The notes: generated by a model from the letters alone, not told the origin. A DNA stretch of 6,796 nt from Candidatus Zixiibacteriota bacterium (GCA_020345705.1 CP070766.1:2406990-2413785); one strand, 5' to 3'; positions 1 to 6,183 are shown, counted from the first letter of the stretch. Numbers and translations: made by a program.

Positions 1-695
1 GCATCGACCGCCATGTGAGGGACGCTCTGGGCACCGTCGATTAGTGCCACCGCGCCGCGCCTGTGCGCCAGGTCTATTATTTCTTCAACCGGATTTATTG
101 TCCCCAGGACGTTCGACATGTGCGTAAGCGCGACCAGCTTCGTTTTCCGATTGATTATGTCATTAATGTCTTTCAGATTCAGGTAGCCATTGTCATCAAT
201 CGGGATGTATCTCAGTTCGGCCCCGGTTTCCTGGGCAAGTTTAATCCATGGAATCAAGTTGGCGTGATGCTCCATCTCCGAAATCACGATTCGATCGCCG
301 CTTTTGACGTTGCTTCTGCCCAAGGATGAGGCAACCATGTTAATCGCCTCGGTGGCATTGCGGGTGAAAATGATTTCCTCTCTTCTGACGTTTCCGATAA
401 AGGCGGCGGCCCGATCGCGGGCTTTTTCATAGATTTCGGTGGCTTCCTCGGCCAGTGTGTGCAGGCCCCGGTGAACGTTGGCGTTGTGCCGTCCGTAATA
501 TGCCTGAATCGTATCCAGGACGATCTCGGGTTTCTGCGTGGTGGCAGCGTTATCGAGATAAACCAGCCTTCGGTCGCGGATTTTTCTGGAGAGAATGGGG
601 AAATCCTTCAGGATCGCCTTCGGGTCAAGCTTTGCTGCCCGTTTATCCTTTTCAGGTTTTGACAACGATTCCATTACTATCTGGTTTGTCTTCAT
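1..695 (-). CDS. sufS: SufS-type cysteine desulfurase, N-terminal part (runs off the left edge)
   Basis: This is a group II (SufS/CsdA-like) PLP-dependent cysteine desulfurase, which converts cysteine to alanine and passes persulfide sulfur to the SUF scaffold in the cytoplasm. I translated 231 codons from the ATG at 695. Visible landmarks are YLDNAATTQKP (46-56), VHRGLHT (74-80), TRNATEAIN (111-119), the PLP-stacking region MEHHAN (141-146, H143 matching E. coli H123), THMSNVLGT (191-199) and the PLP-contact segment DGAQSV (220-225, D220 and Q223). The internal-aldimine lysine (about residue 246, SGHK in E. coli) and the active-site cysteine loop lie beyond the window, so catalytic competence cannot be confirmed. 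The start is set by GGAGG at 701-705, 5 nt before the ATG. The protein begins with about 20 extra Lys/Glu-rich residues compared with E. coli SufS. It follows the Rieske gene by 14 nt and is the last visible gene of the operon. Confidence 0.95.
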   Translation of the reverse strand, partial: MKTNQIVMESLSKPEKDKRAAKLDPKAILKDFPILSRKIRDRRLVYLDNAATTQKPEIVLDTIQAYYGRHNANVHRGLHTLAEEATEIYEKARDRAAAFIGNVRREEIIFTRNATEAINMVASSLGRSNVKSGDRIVISEMEHHANLIPWIKLAQETGAELRYIPIDDNGYLNLKDINDIINRKTKLVALTHMSNVLGTINPVEEIIDLAHRRGAVALIDGAQSVPHMAVD

Positions 696-709
696 AACAG
701 CCTCCACAA

Positions 710-1033
710 TCAATTGGGTGAGACCAGCACGTCACCGTCCGCTATTCTCACTTCAAATGATTCGATCTCCGCTACCGCCGGCATGCGCATGGCTTGCCCG
801 GTTTCAATGTCGAATCTGGCGCCGTGACGCGGGCACTCGACCTGACCGTCCACGACCGCCCCTTCGCCCAGAATGCCGCCGTCGTGCGAGCAGATGTTCT
901 CGAGCGCATATACTTTGCCGTTCTGTCTGGCGAGAAGTATTTCCCGACCCTCGAACATGATCACTTTTGTCTTACCCTCTTCTATCTCGTCGAACCGGCA
1001 AACGCGAATAAATGATTTGGTCTGTTCAGTCAT
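710..1033 (-). CDS. Rieske-type [2Fe-2S] ferredoxin embedded in the suf operon
   Basis: A 107-residue soluble protein consisting of one Rieske domain. The two ligand motifs are C48-S-H50 and C67-P-R-H70, with 16 residues between H50 and C67, the classic C-x-H...C-x-x-H arrangement for a [2Fe-2S] cluster held by two Cys and two His. There is no signal peptide or membrane segment, and its size matches small ferredoxin subunits of ring-hydroxylating dioxygenases and the NirD family rather than a cytochrome bc1 Rieske protein. Its ATG overlaps the sufD stop by 8 nt, and GGAGG at 1039-1043 inside the sufD 3' end gives a 5-nt spacing, so it is likely translationally coupled. No oxygenase or nitrite reductase gene is visible. 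From context I infer a role in SUF, such as electron supply or as a client of the scaffold. Similar Rieske genes occur in actinobacterial suf operons, but their function is not settled. Confidence 0.92.
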   Translation of the reverse strand: MTEQTKSFIRVCRFDEIEEGKTKVIMFEGREILLARQNGKVYALENICSHDGGILGEGAVVDGQVECPRHGARFDIETGQAMRMPAVAEIESFEVRIADGDVLVSPN

Positions 1034-2270
1034 CTTGGCCTCCCTCCAGTTTGCCGATCAGCAATTCTCTGATCAATTTTCTCAGTTCGGTCGGCAGTTG
1101 ATTTAAGGCCGGGTCCACGAACCCCGACACGATAGACTTGACCGCGTCATCGTGGTTTATTCCTCTGCTCTTGAGGTAGAAAAGCAATTCCGGATCAATC
1201 GGCGCCATTGTGGCCCCGTGACTGCAACTTACCTGGTCGCACAGAATTTCCAATTCCGGGATGGACTCCGCCTTCGGACCTTTATTCAACAGGAGATTTC
1301 TGTTCATCTGATAAGCCTGGCAGTTGAAGGCGTACTCGTCGATACGAATTAGACCGGTATATGCGGAAGTCGACCTGTCCTTCAAAATAACTTTAAAGTC
1401 GATGTCCGAATAACTTTCATTTTCCCGGTGATGGTGCAGGGTATGGTAATCGAAATGCTGATTTCCATCGGTGAAAACGACACCCTGCATGCGGCTGTCG
1501 GCGCCGCGTCCGGCGAGAATCGTACCGGCATTAACCTTGATCAGACCGCCTCCCAAACCCCCGAAAAGGGAGTACATTCGGGCATCACGGCCGATTTTCG
1601 CCCGTTGTGTAGCATACGAGCGGATTCCATCGCCGAAGCGCTGAATATTGGCATAGTGCACGTTAGATGAATCACCCGCGTAAACTTCGACAGCACTGTT
1701 GACCAGAGCATCATTGTTATTCGATTCTCCGGAATAGTCGTCGATGATCGTCACCTCGGCGTTCTTGCCGACGACAATCAGAAGCCGAAAAAGAGTAAGC
1801 GGCCCGACGGGACGTCGCAGAAGATGAATCGGCTTCTTGACAATGGCATTGTCGGGAATGTATAGAAACAGCCCGCTGTTCCACAAGGCCAGATTCAACG
1901 CCTCGAACTTGCCGAAGTCACTGCCGACAAGTCCGCCCAGATGCTCTCCCGTAATTTCTTCATTCTCACGAGCCGCCGAGAGAATATCTTTAAAGACAAT
2001 CCCGGTCTTTGAAAAAGACGGATCAAGAAAAGCAGGGCTCGGCTCGACACCTTCTGTAGTCGTACGTGATATGTTCTGCAGATTGTTGTCACCATTGACC
2101 GTAAAAGCGGCCGGATCGGTGTAGCGCCACAGGTGGATGACGCGATTTGGTGTCGGTGTCTCGTTATAGGAAATCCAGGCGTTCTTTTTTAGCTCATAGA
2201 GCCAGGCGGGTTCAAGCTTGTCTATTTTTCTGAAATCACTCGCTTTATTTTCAATCGTTGTCGTATTCAT
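1026..2270 (-). CDS. sufD: SufD, Fe-S cluster assembly scaffold subunit
   Basis: SufD pairs with SufB in the SufB-SufC2-SufD complex that builds Fe-S clusters, acting in cytosolic scaffold assembly and iron acquisition. The protein is 414 residues from the ATG at 2270, close to the usual size of about 420. The C-terminal half has the beta-helix core typical of the SufB/SufD family. It ends in the conserved segment with C344 and C349-S-H351-G-A-T, equivalent to the E. coli SufD C358/H360 site, followed by the helical tail LLFYLKSRGI (362-371). An in-frame ATG lies 12 nt upstream at 2282 (418 residues). I prefer 2270 because GGGGA at 2276-2280 sits 5 nt before it, while no Shine-Dalgarno-like sequence precedes 2282. 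The gap to sufB is 27 nt with this start, and the 3' end overlaps the Rieske gene by 8 nt. Confidence 0.95.
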   Translation of the reverse strand: MNTTTIENKASDFRKIDKLEPAWLYELKKNAWISYNETPTPNRVIHLWRYTDPAAFTVNGDNNLQNISRTTTEGVEPSPAFLDPSFSKTGIVFKDILSAARENEEITGEHLGGLVGSDFGKFEALNLALWNSGLFLYIPDNAIVKKPIHLLRRPVGPLTLFRLLIVVGKNAEVTIIDDYSGESNNNDALVNSAVEVYAGDSSNVHYANIQRFGDGIRSYATQRAKIGRDARMYSLFGGLGGGLIKVNAGTILAGRGADSRMQGVVFTDGNQHFDYHTLHHHRENESYSDIDFKVILKDRSTSAYTGLIRIDEYAFNCQAYQMNRNLLLNKGPKAESIPELEILCDQVSCSHGATMAPIDPELLFYLKSRGINHDDAVKSIVSGFVDPALNQLPTELRKLIRELLIGKLEGGQDD

Positions 2271-2275
2271 GACAA

Positions 2276-2280
2276 TCCCC
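2276..2280 (-). promoter_or_regulatory. Ribosome binding site deciding the sufD start
   Basis: The minus strand reads GGGGA here, 5 nt upstream of the ATG at 2270. The alternative in-frame ATG at 2282 is preceded by GAACAGACC, with no purine-rich Shine-Dalgarno core. The site is weaker than those of the neighbouring genes, so the longer start cannot be fully excluded. Confidence 0.5.
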
Positions 2281-2297
2281 ATGGTCTGTTCGCGCGG

Positions 2298-3728
2298 TTA
2301 CCCGACCGAACCCTCCATTTCAAGTTCGATGAGGCGGTTGAGTTCGACGGCGTATTCCATCGGAAGTTCCTTTGTAAAGGGCTCGATAAAGCCGTTGATG
2401 ATAAGTAGTCGCGCCTCATCTTCCGACAGCCCACGGCTGGTCAGATAAAATATCTGCTCCTCGGCAACTTTGCTGACTCGCGCCTCGTGCTCGATGCGGA
2501 CGTTCTCAGCGTCGATTTCCATGGTAGGGTACGTGTCGGAGCGGGAGGCCTCATCTATCAGAAGTGCATCGCACTCAACCGAAACCTTGCTGTTTTCCGC
2601 CTTTGGATAGACTCTTACCACGCCGCGATATGAGGCGCGGCCACCGGCCTTGGAAATGGATTTGGAGGTTATCCGGGAGCTTGTATTCGGGGCGGCGTGG
2701 ATGACCTTGGCCCCGGCATCCTGGTGCTGCTCCTTGCCGGCAAAAGCGATCGAGAGAATTTCCCCCTTGGCCCCTTCGCCGACGAGATATACGCACGGGT
2801 ATTTCATGGTCAATTTCGAGCCGATGTTTCCATCCACCCATTCGACGGTTGCATTGGCGTGAGCCACGGCGCGCTTGGTGACAAGGTTGAGAATGTTACG
2901 CGACCAGTTCTGGATGGTGGTGTACCTGATGTACGCACCGTCAAGGGCGCTGAGCTCAACAACCGCCGAGTGCAGCGAATCGGTCGAGTAAACGGGGGCG
3001 GTGCATCCTTCGATATAGTGCACGCGGGAACCTTTATCGGCAATGATCAGGGTTCGCTCGAACTGACCCATATTTTCGGCGTTGATTCTGAAGTACGCCT
3101 GGAGCGGTATCTTGACATCAATCCCCGGCGGAACATAGATGAAAGAACCGCCCGACCAAACCGCCGAGTTTAGCGCCGCAAACTTATTGTCCGCAGGAGG
3201 AATCACGGTCGCGAAATGTCTCTTAACAAGTTCCGGGTGCTTTTTCAGACCGCTGTCCATGTCCAGAAATATCACACCCTGCTTCTCCAGATCCTCTTTG
3301 AAGGAGTGATAGACCACCTCGGATTCATACTGGGCCGACACGCCGGCCAGGAATTTCTTTTCCGCCTCCGGAATCCCCAGACGGTCGAAAGTATTTTTGA
3401 TATATTCGGGAACGTCGTCCCAGTCCTGACCCTGTTTTTCGATCGGTTTGATGTAATAATAGATGTTGTCAAAGTCGATCGAGTTAAGTATTTCCGTGTT
3501 GCCCCAGGTCGGCATCGGTTTGGAGAGGAATATATCAAGCGCCTTATGGCGGAACTGCCTCATCCAATTCGGTTCCTTTTTCATGCGAGAGATCATTTCC
3601 ACCACTTCATGGTTAAGACCTCTGGCTCCCTTGTGGAAGTATTCTTCGGGGTCACGAAAACCGTATTTCTCCGCATAGTTGTCGCCGATGTCGGCGACGC
3701 TGTGGTTTCTGGCCACGGTATCGCTCAT
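2298..3728 (-). CDS. sufB: SufB, Fe-S cluster scaffold protein
   Basis: SufB is the core scaffold of the SUF machinery. It receives persulfide sulfur and, with SufC and SufD, assembles nascent clusters in the cytoplasm. The product is 476 residues (E. coli SufB is 495) and aligns over its length with the family. Residues 1-170 are the mostly helical N-terminal region, including WMRQFRHKALD (55-65). The parallel beta-helix core then begins with the AALNSAVWSGGSFIYVPPG segment (184-202). C242 lies in EGCTAP. C386 (VECDALL) corresponds to E. coli C405, the sulfur-accepting residue, and E413-H414-E415 (IEHEARVSK) to the E. coli E432-H433-E434 site. The C-terminal helices include IFYLTSRGLSEDEA (426-439). 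The ATG is 1 nt past the sufC stop codon, with GGGGG at 3735-3739 and GGAGG at 3741-3745 in the sufC 3' end acting as ribosome site, so coupling to sufC is likely. No residue expected to be essential is missing. Confidence 0.98.
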   Translation of the reverse strand: MSDTVARNHSVADIGDNYAEKYGFRDPEEYFHKGARGLNHEVVEMISRMKKEPNWMRQFRHKALDIFLSKPMPTWGNTEILNSIDFDNIYYYIKPIEKQGQDWDDVPEYIKNTFDRLGIPEAEKKFLAGVSAQYESEVVYHSFKEDLEKQGVIFLDMDSGLKKHPELVKRHFATVIPPADNKFAALNSAVWSGGSFIYVPPGIDVKIPLQAYFRINAENMGQFERTLIIADKGSRVHYIEGCTAPVYSTDSLHSAVVELSALDGAYIRYTTIQNWSRNILNLVTKRAVAHANATVEWVDGNIGSKLTMKYPCVYLVGEGAKGEILSIAFAGKEQHQDAGAKVIHAAPNTSSRITSKSISKAGGRASYRGVVRVYPKAENSKVSVECDALLIDEASRSDTYPTMEIDAENVRIEHEARVSKVAEEQIFYLTSRGLSEDEARLLIINGFIEPFTKELPMEYAVELNRLIELEMEGSVG

Positions 3729-3729
3729 G

Positions 3730-4503
3730 TTAAACCCCCGCCTCCTGCGGAGTTTCGGAGTTTATCCAATCGTACCCCTGGTCTTCAAGCTTCAGGGCCA
3801 GTTCCGGGCCGCCCGAGCGGACGATTTTGCCGTTCATCATGACATGAACCCGGTCGGGCTTAATGTAATTGAGCAGTCGCTGATAGTGCGTGACCAGCAG
3901 AACGCCGCCATCGGCGGGGGCAGAGCTCTTGATGCCGGTGGCGACGATTTTGAGAGCGTCTATGTCAAGCCCGGAGTCAGTTTCATCAAGAATCGCCATC
4001 TGCGGTTTGAGCATGGCCATCTGCAAAATCTCCAGCCGCTTTTTTTCACCGCCGGAGAAACCGTCATTGACATATCTCGTAGCGAAGGAGGGGTCTATCT
4101 CGAGAAGCTGGAATTTCTCCTTCAGTTCCCGGCGGAAATTCTTCAAAGATGAGTCGCCGTTGCCGTTTCGGGCTTTCAGTGCCGTGCGGATGAAATTCGA
4201 GACGGTAACCCCGGGAATCGCCATAGGGTACTGAAAACCCAGAAACAGCCCGGCCAGCGCCCGCTCGGTGGCGTCCATAGCCAGCAGGTCCCGGCCGTTT
4301 ATAGACGCCTTGCCGGAGGTGATGGTGTAGTTGGGATGTCCGGCCAGGGCATTGGCAAGACTCGATTTTCCGGAACCGTTCGGTCCCATGATGGCGTGGG
4401 TCTCGCCGCGGCCTATCTGAAGGGATACACCCCTGACAACTTTCTTTCCCTCAACGTCAACCTGGATATTATCAACCCATAATATCTTGTTATTACCTGT
4501 CAT
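3730..4503 (-). CDS. sufC: SufC, ABC-type ATPase of the SUF complex
   Basis: SufC is the soluble ABC ATPase that dimerises on SufB-SufD and drives conformational change during cluster assembly; despite the fold it is not a transporter component. It has 257 residues, a normal length. In order: Walker A GPNGSGKSS (40-48, K46), Q-loop Q91 in GFQYP, ABC signature FSGGEKKR (149-156), Walker B MAILDETDSGLD (169-180, D173 and catalytic E174) and H-loop H206 in VTHYQRLL. The DETDSGLD sequence and the GFQYP segment are characteristic of SufC among ABC proteins. The start at 4503 has AGAGG at 4509-4513, 5 nt upstream. It opens the compact sufCBD-Rieske-sufS cluster and is 75 nt downstream of the Rrf2 regulator. 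Confidence 0.98.
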   Translation of the reverse strand: MTGNNKILWVDNIQVDVEGKKVVRGVSLQIGRGETHAIMGPNGSGKSSLANALAGHPNYTITSGKASINGRDLLAMDATERALAGLFLGFQYPMAIPGVTVSNFIRTALKARNGNGDSSLKNFRRELKEKFQLLEIDPSFATRYVNDGFSGGEKKRLEILQMAMLKPQMAILDETDSGLDIDALKIVATGIKSSAPADGGVLLVTHYQRLLNYIKPDRVHVMMNGKIVRSGGPELALKLEDQGYDWINSETPQEAGV

Positions 4504-4559
4504 ATTAACCTCTTGTTCTCAATGTCTTTCATCATGTCATTGGCATAATAAAGAAGGTG

Positions 4560-4574
4560 TGATCTCTCCGATCA
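4560..4574 (-). other. Small hairpin between the regulator gene and sufC
   Basis: On the minus strand TGATC-GGAGA-GATCA can form a 5-bp stem with a 5-nt loop, starting 4 nt after the regulator stop codon and followed by CACCTTCTTT. The stem is short and AT-rich and the following T run is broken, so it is at best a weak attenuator or mRNA end. The rest of the 75-nt spacer (4504-4578) shows no convincing promoter, so sufC is probably read through from the regulator. Confidence 0.25.
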
Positions 4575-4578
4575 TTTA

Positions 4579-5037
4579 TCAGCCCGGTTCGGACCGGGCC
4601 TCCAGGATTCGTGCGAAATCATATTCGCCGACAGCGAGGTCAGCCAGCATCACCCTGCCGAGGATGCTGCCGATAAACCGCTCAAATGTAGTCCACATAT
4701 CTCTGACTTTGCAGTCTTCGTTGTGGACGCAGACATCATTGTCACCGGTGTAGCGTCCGCAGTGGTGCGGGCCGAAGAAAGGCTCGCCCAGGGCGTCAAA
4801 TATTTCCCGCAAGGCCATCTCCTCGGGAGGCCTGGTAAGGCTGTAGCCCCCCTTGCGGCCGCGCACCGCTTTGACCAGTCCGGCCTGCTTCAGAATCATC
4901 AGAAGTTTCCCGGTATACGGGATGGATAAACCCTCCTTGGTACTGATCTCAGTAATCGTCAGCGGTATGCCGGAGCCTTTATCTGCAAGCAGCAGCATGC
5001 ATCTGAGACCATATTCTTCCAGGGCGGTTATTTTCAT
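4579..5037 (-). CDS. Rrf2-family transcriptional regulator, IscR-like, probable regulator of the suf operon
   Basis: A 152-residue Rrf2 protein with an N-terminal winged helix-turn-helix: EEYGLRCMLLLA (7-18), recognition-helix region LSIPYTGKLLMILKQAGLV (37-55) and wing VRGRKGGYSL (58-67). A cysteine cluster follows: C93, C103 and C109 (C-x9-C-x5-C), then a dimerisation helix VRDMWTTFERF (111-121). In the known members IscR, NsrR and RirA such cysteines hold an Fe-S cluster, so this protein should sense cluster status or oxidative or nitrosative stress. In E. coli IscR the spacing is C-x5-C-x5-C and a histidine three residues after the last Cys completes the ligand set; here that position is R112, while H91, H92 and H105 lie nearby. 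The ATG at 5037 follows AAGGGG at 5048-5053 (10-nt spacing). As first gene before sufC on the same strand it probably controls itself and the operon. Confidence 0.93.
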   Translation of the reverse strand: MKITALEEYGLRCMLLLADKGSGIPLTITEISTKEGLSIPYTGKLLMILKQAGLVKAVRGRKGGYSLTRPPEEMALREIFDALGEPFFGPHHCGRYTGDNDVCVHNEDCKVRDMWTTFERFIGSILGRVMLADLAVGEYDFARILEARSEPG

Positions 5038-5070
5038 AGTTTCAAATCCCCTTTTCTTGTTATACGCATC

Positions 5071-5099
5071 GTTCTATTAATACTATACAAAAAAGTAAA
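5071..5099 (-). promoter_or_regulatory. Candidate promoter of the regulator-suf operon
   Basis: Reading the minus strand, TTTACT (5099-5094) and TAGAAC (5076-5071) are separated by 17 nt and each match the sigma70 -35 and -10 consensus at four of six positions. The -10 is 33 nt from the regulator ATG, giving a short leader. The stretch is very AT-rich; TATAGT (5087-5082) and TATAAC (5065-5060) are alternative -10 boxes without good partners. Placement of the promoter in this stretch is reasonable; the exact hexamers are uncertain. Confidence 0.4.
5081..5097. promoter_or_regulatory. Candidate Rrf2-type operator (TACT-N9-AGTA)
   Basis: TACT and AGTA form a 4-bp inverted repeat separated by 9 AT-rich bases, with half-sites 13 bp apart start to start. 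It covers part of the -35 box and most of the spacer of the candidate regulator promoter, the position expected for repression. It loosely recalls IscR type 1 sites (GACT...AGTC with an AT-rich centre) but is not a match, and a repeat this short is expected by chance in AT-rich DNA. Confidence 0.25.
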
Positions 5100-5204
5100 G
5101 ATATTTGTTCCCGGCAGTTGAAGAAAACTGAAGGCGGTTTTTCTCCGGGCCGGAACGGCTGGATGAAAACAGTCTGCCCACCCAACTCTAAGTCATTTTA
5201 GCGC

Positions 5205-5232
5205 TTGACAATATGGGGGAAAGAAGTATATT
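5205..5232 (+). promoter_or_regulatory. Sigma70-type promoter for the dockerin-repeat protein
   Basis: A perfect -35 TTGACA (5205-5210), a 16-nt spacer and -10 TATATT (5227-5232, four of six matches to TATAAT) point right. Transcription from about 5240 would give a leader of about 150 nt before the ATG at 5392. The sequence CTTGACA followed closely by ATATGG, and the TATATT box, are repeated in the promoter at 6184-6213. Confidence 0.65.
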
Positions 5233-5283
5233 CCGGGCATAGGATTCCAATACTTTAACCTGTATTGCCGGTCAATTCGCAAT

Positions 5284-5338
5284 AGAATCATCAGCTGATT
5301 CTTTACCTGTTCGTTGATATCGATCATAAGTGAACGAA
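5284..5338 (+). other. Two successive hairpins in the 5' leader
   Basis: The first hairpin is AGAATCA (5284-5290), loop TCAGC, TGATTCT (5296-5302): a perfect 7-bp stem containing the 10-bp palindrome ATCAGCTGAT. The second pairs TTCGTT (5310-5315) with AACGAA (5333-5338) around a 17-nt loop that contains the self-complementary ATCGAT. Both lie between the promoter and the ribosome site. They could be mRNA structures or protein binding sites; I recognise no known riboswitch. Confidence 0.35.
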
Positions 5339-5379
5339 ATACGCTTAACTATGGCAAAACCTCAAAAAGAATCAAGACA

Positions 5380-5384
5380 GGAGG
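5380..5384 (+). promoter_or_regulatory. Ribosome binding site deciding the start at 5392
   Basis: GGAGG ends 1 nt before the ATG at 5386 but 7 nt before the ATG at 5392. Only the second spacing is workable, so the protein starts MKPAII rather than MKMKPAII, two codons later. This also leaves a normal short positively charged signal peptide N-terminus. Confidence 0.75.
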
Positions 5385-5391
5385 CATGAAG

Positions 5392-5955
5392 ATGAAACCA
5401 GCCATCATCGTGTTCACGGCCATAATGATAATGGCCGCGCTGCCGGTTTACGGCCAGCTTGAGAATGGTGACGTGGACTGCAGCGGCAGTATCAACATTC
5501 TGGATGTAACCTATACCGTTAACTACCTTTACAAGGAGGGGCCGGAACCCTGCCTGTTCACCAGCTCCGGGGTATCCTACGTGCATTATGATACCCGGAT
5601 CGTCAACGTCGGCGCATCTTATGAGGACCTGATCGGGGTCGCCATTGATGCCCCGGCTGATGGATGGGTCGCGGTTGACTTTTCATTTTATGTTTATACC
5701 GAAGCCTATTGCATGCAGTTTAGGTTGAACTACCCGTCCGAACCGCGCGGTCAGTCGCTGATATTGAGTTATACCGTTGATGCTCCGACCAGCTGGCACC
5801 AGGTTTTTCCGGTTGATTCGGGCTTTAATTACTTCGACGTCGACGTTATGGGCTGTCTGCGGGATCAGGATGCGGAAAAGTATGACGTCACGTTCCGGAA
5901 TGTGAATATGTCCCTGACGTATTACCCTGTGAGCTACCCTGTCATCAGGAAATAG
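5392..5955 (+). CDS. Secreted protein with one N-terminal dockerin-like repeat and an unknown domain
   Basis: A 187-residue exported protein whose function I do not recognise. Residues 1-21 are a Sec signal peptide: short basic start, hydrophobic IIVFTAIMIMAALP (5-18), probable cleavage after VYG. Immediately after, residues 26-54 form a single dockerin-type half-motif, GDVDCSGSIN (26-35), with D27, D29, S31, S33 and D38 placed like an EF-hand calcium loop and a helix LDVTYTVNYLYKEG (37-50); C30 and C54 bracket it and may form a disulfide. Residues 55-187 alternate polar and aromatic/hydrophobic residues without long helices and contain C114 and C159 (my count), suggesting a beta-sandwich. 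Standard type I dockerins have two repeats and usually sit at the C-terminus; here there is one at the N-terminus. It has its own promoter and leader and is divergent from the suf operon, so a functional link to Fe-S assembly is not indicated. Confidence 0.85.
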   Translation: MKPAIIVFTAIMIMAALPVYGQLENGDVDCSGSINILDVTYTVNYLYKEGPEPCLFTSSGVSYVHYDTRIVNVGASYEDLIGVAIDAPADGWVAVDFSFYVYTEAYCMQFRLNYPSEPRGQSLILSYTVDAPTSWHQVFPVDSGFNYFDVDVMGCLRDQDAEKYDVTFRNVNMSLTYYPVSYPVIRK

Positions 5956-5994
5956 ACGGCGGCCTTCCGAGTCGCACTTATCAGACCCAGGCGG

Positions 5995-6025
5995 GCCCGG
6001 AAATTGGCACAGTCTTCTTCCGGGC
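5995..6025 (+). terminator. Strong hairpin downstream of the dockerin-repeat protein, possible terminator
   Basis: GCCCGGAA (5995-6002) and TTCCGGGC (6018-6025) form a perfect 8-bp stem with a 15-nt loop, 39 nt past the stop codon. No T tract follows on either strand, so it is not a canonical intrinsic terminator. It may end or stabilise the upstream mRNA. Confidence 0.35.
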
Positions 6026-6109
6026 GCCGCTCATTATCATATAACCGGCTTTGTATCCGGGGGCGTTGCGTTGGCCGGCAGTAAGCGGCATCTGCTTGCT
6101 ATCCGCCGC

Positions 6110-6170
6110 TTTTTCCCTGAATAGTCCGCCTTGCCATAAACGGCTGCGCCGCACTCCGTCCAGGGAAAAA
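6110..6170. repeat. Perfect 10-bp inverted repeat around a 41-nt GC-rich centre
   Basis: TTTTTCCCTG (6110-6119) is exactly complementary to CAGGGAAAAA (6161-6170). The element ends 13 nt before the -35 box of the next promoter. Because the T run is on the outside of the 5' arm and the A run outside the 3' arm on both strands, it is not an intrinsic terminator in either direction. It could be a regulator binding pair, a remnant of a small repeat element, or chance; no flanking direct repeat is evident. Confidence 0.5.
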
Positions 6171-6183
6171 ATGGATTTAAGAC

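Larger units (their letters stand above)
5038..5391. other. Divergent intergenic region between the suf operon and the first exported protein gene
   Basis: This is 354 nt without a supportable gene. It holds the leftward regulator promoter (5071-5099), the rightward promoter (5205-5232) and two leader hairpins (5284-5338). Between the promoters, 5107-5156 can fold into an interrupted structure: GTTCC-c-GG (5107-5114) pairs with CCGGAAC (5150-5156), enclosing CAGTT-GAAGAA-AACTG (5115-5130). It lies upstream of both promoters, so there is no evidence that it is transcribed. A rightward reading frame is open across 5314-5391, but its only early starts (TTG) lack a ribosome site and it simply runs into the real gene. 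Confidence 0.6.

Noticed and set aside
2697..3173. A 158-codon plus-strand open frame inside sufB
   Set aside because: Fully antisense to the conserved beta-helix core of SufB and without family features.
3216..3842. A 208-codon plus-strand open frame across the sufB/sufC boundary
   Set aside because: It is antisense to two unmistakable, full-length SUF genes, spans their junction and has no recognisable domain; a codon-bias shadow.
3679..4152. A 157-codon plus-strand open frame opposite sufC
   Set aside because: Antisense to intact SufC including its signature and Walker B motifs; no domain of its own.
4501..4537. An 11-codon frame (MMKDIENKRLI) ending in a TGA that overlaps the sufC ATG, as a leader peptide
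   Set aside because: There is no ribosome site before it and nothing in its sequence suggests regulation; such short frames are common by chance.
5314..5391. A TTG-initiated upstream extension of the dockerin-repeat protein
   Set aside because: It would bury the signal peptide behind 26 residues, has no Shine-Dalgarno sequence and covers the leader hairpin; GGAGG at 5380-5384 clearly serves the ATG at 5392.
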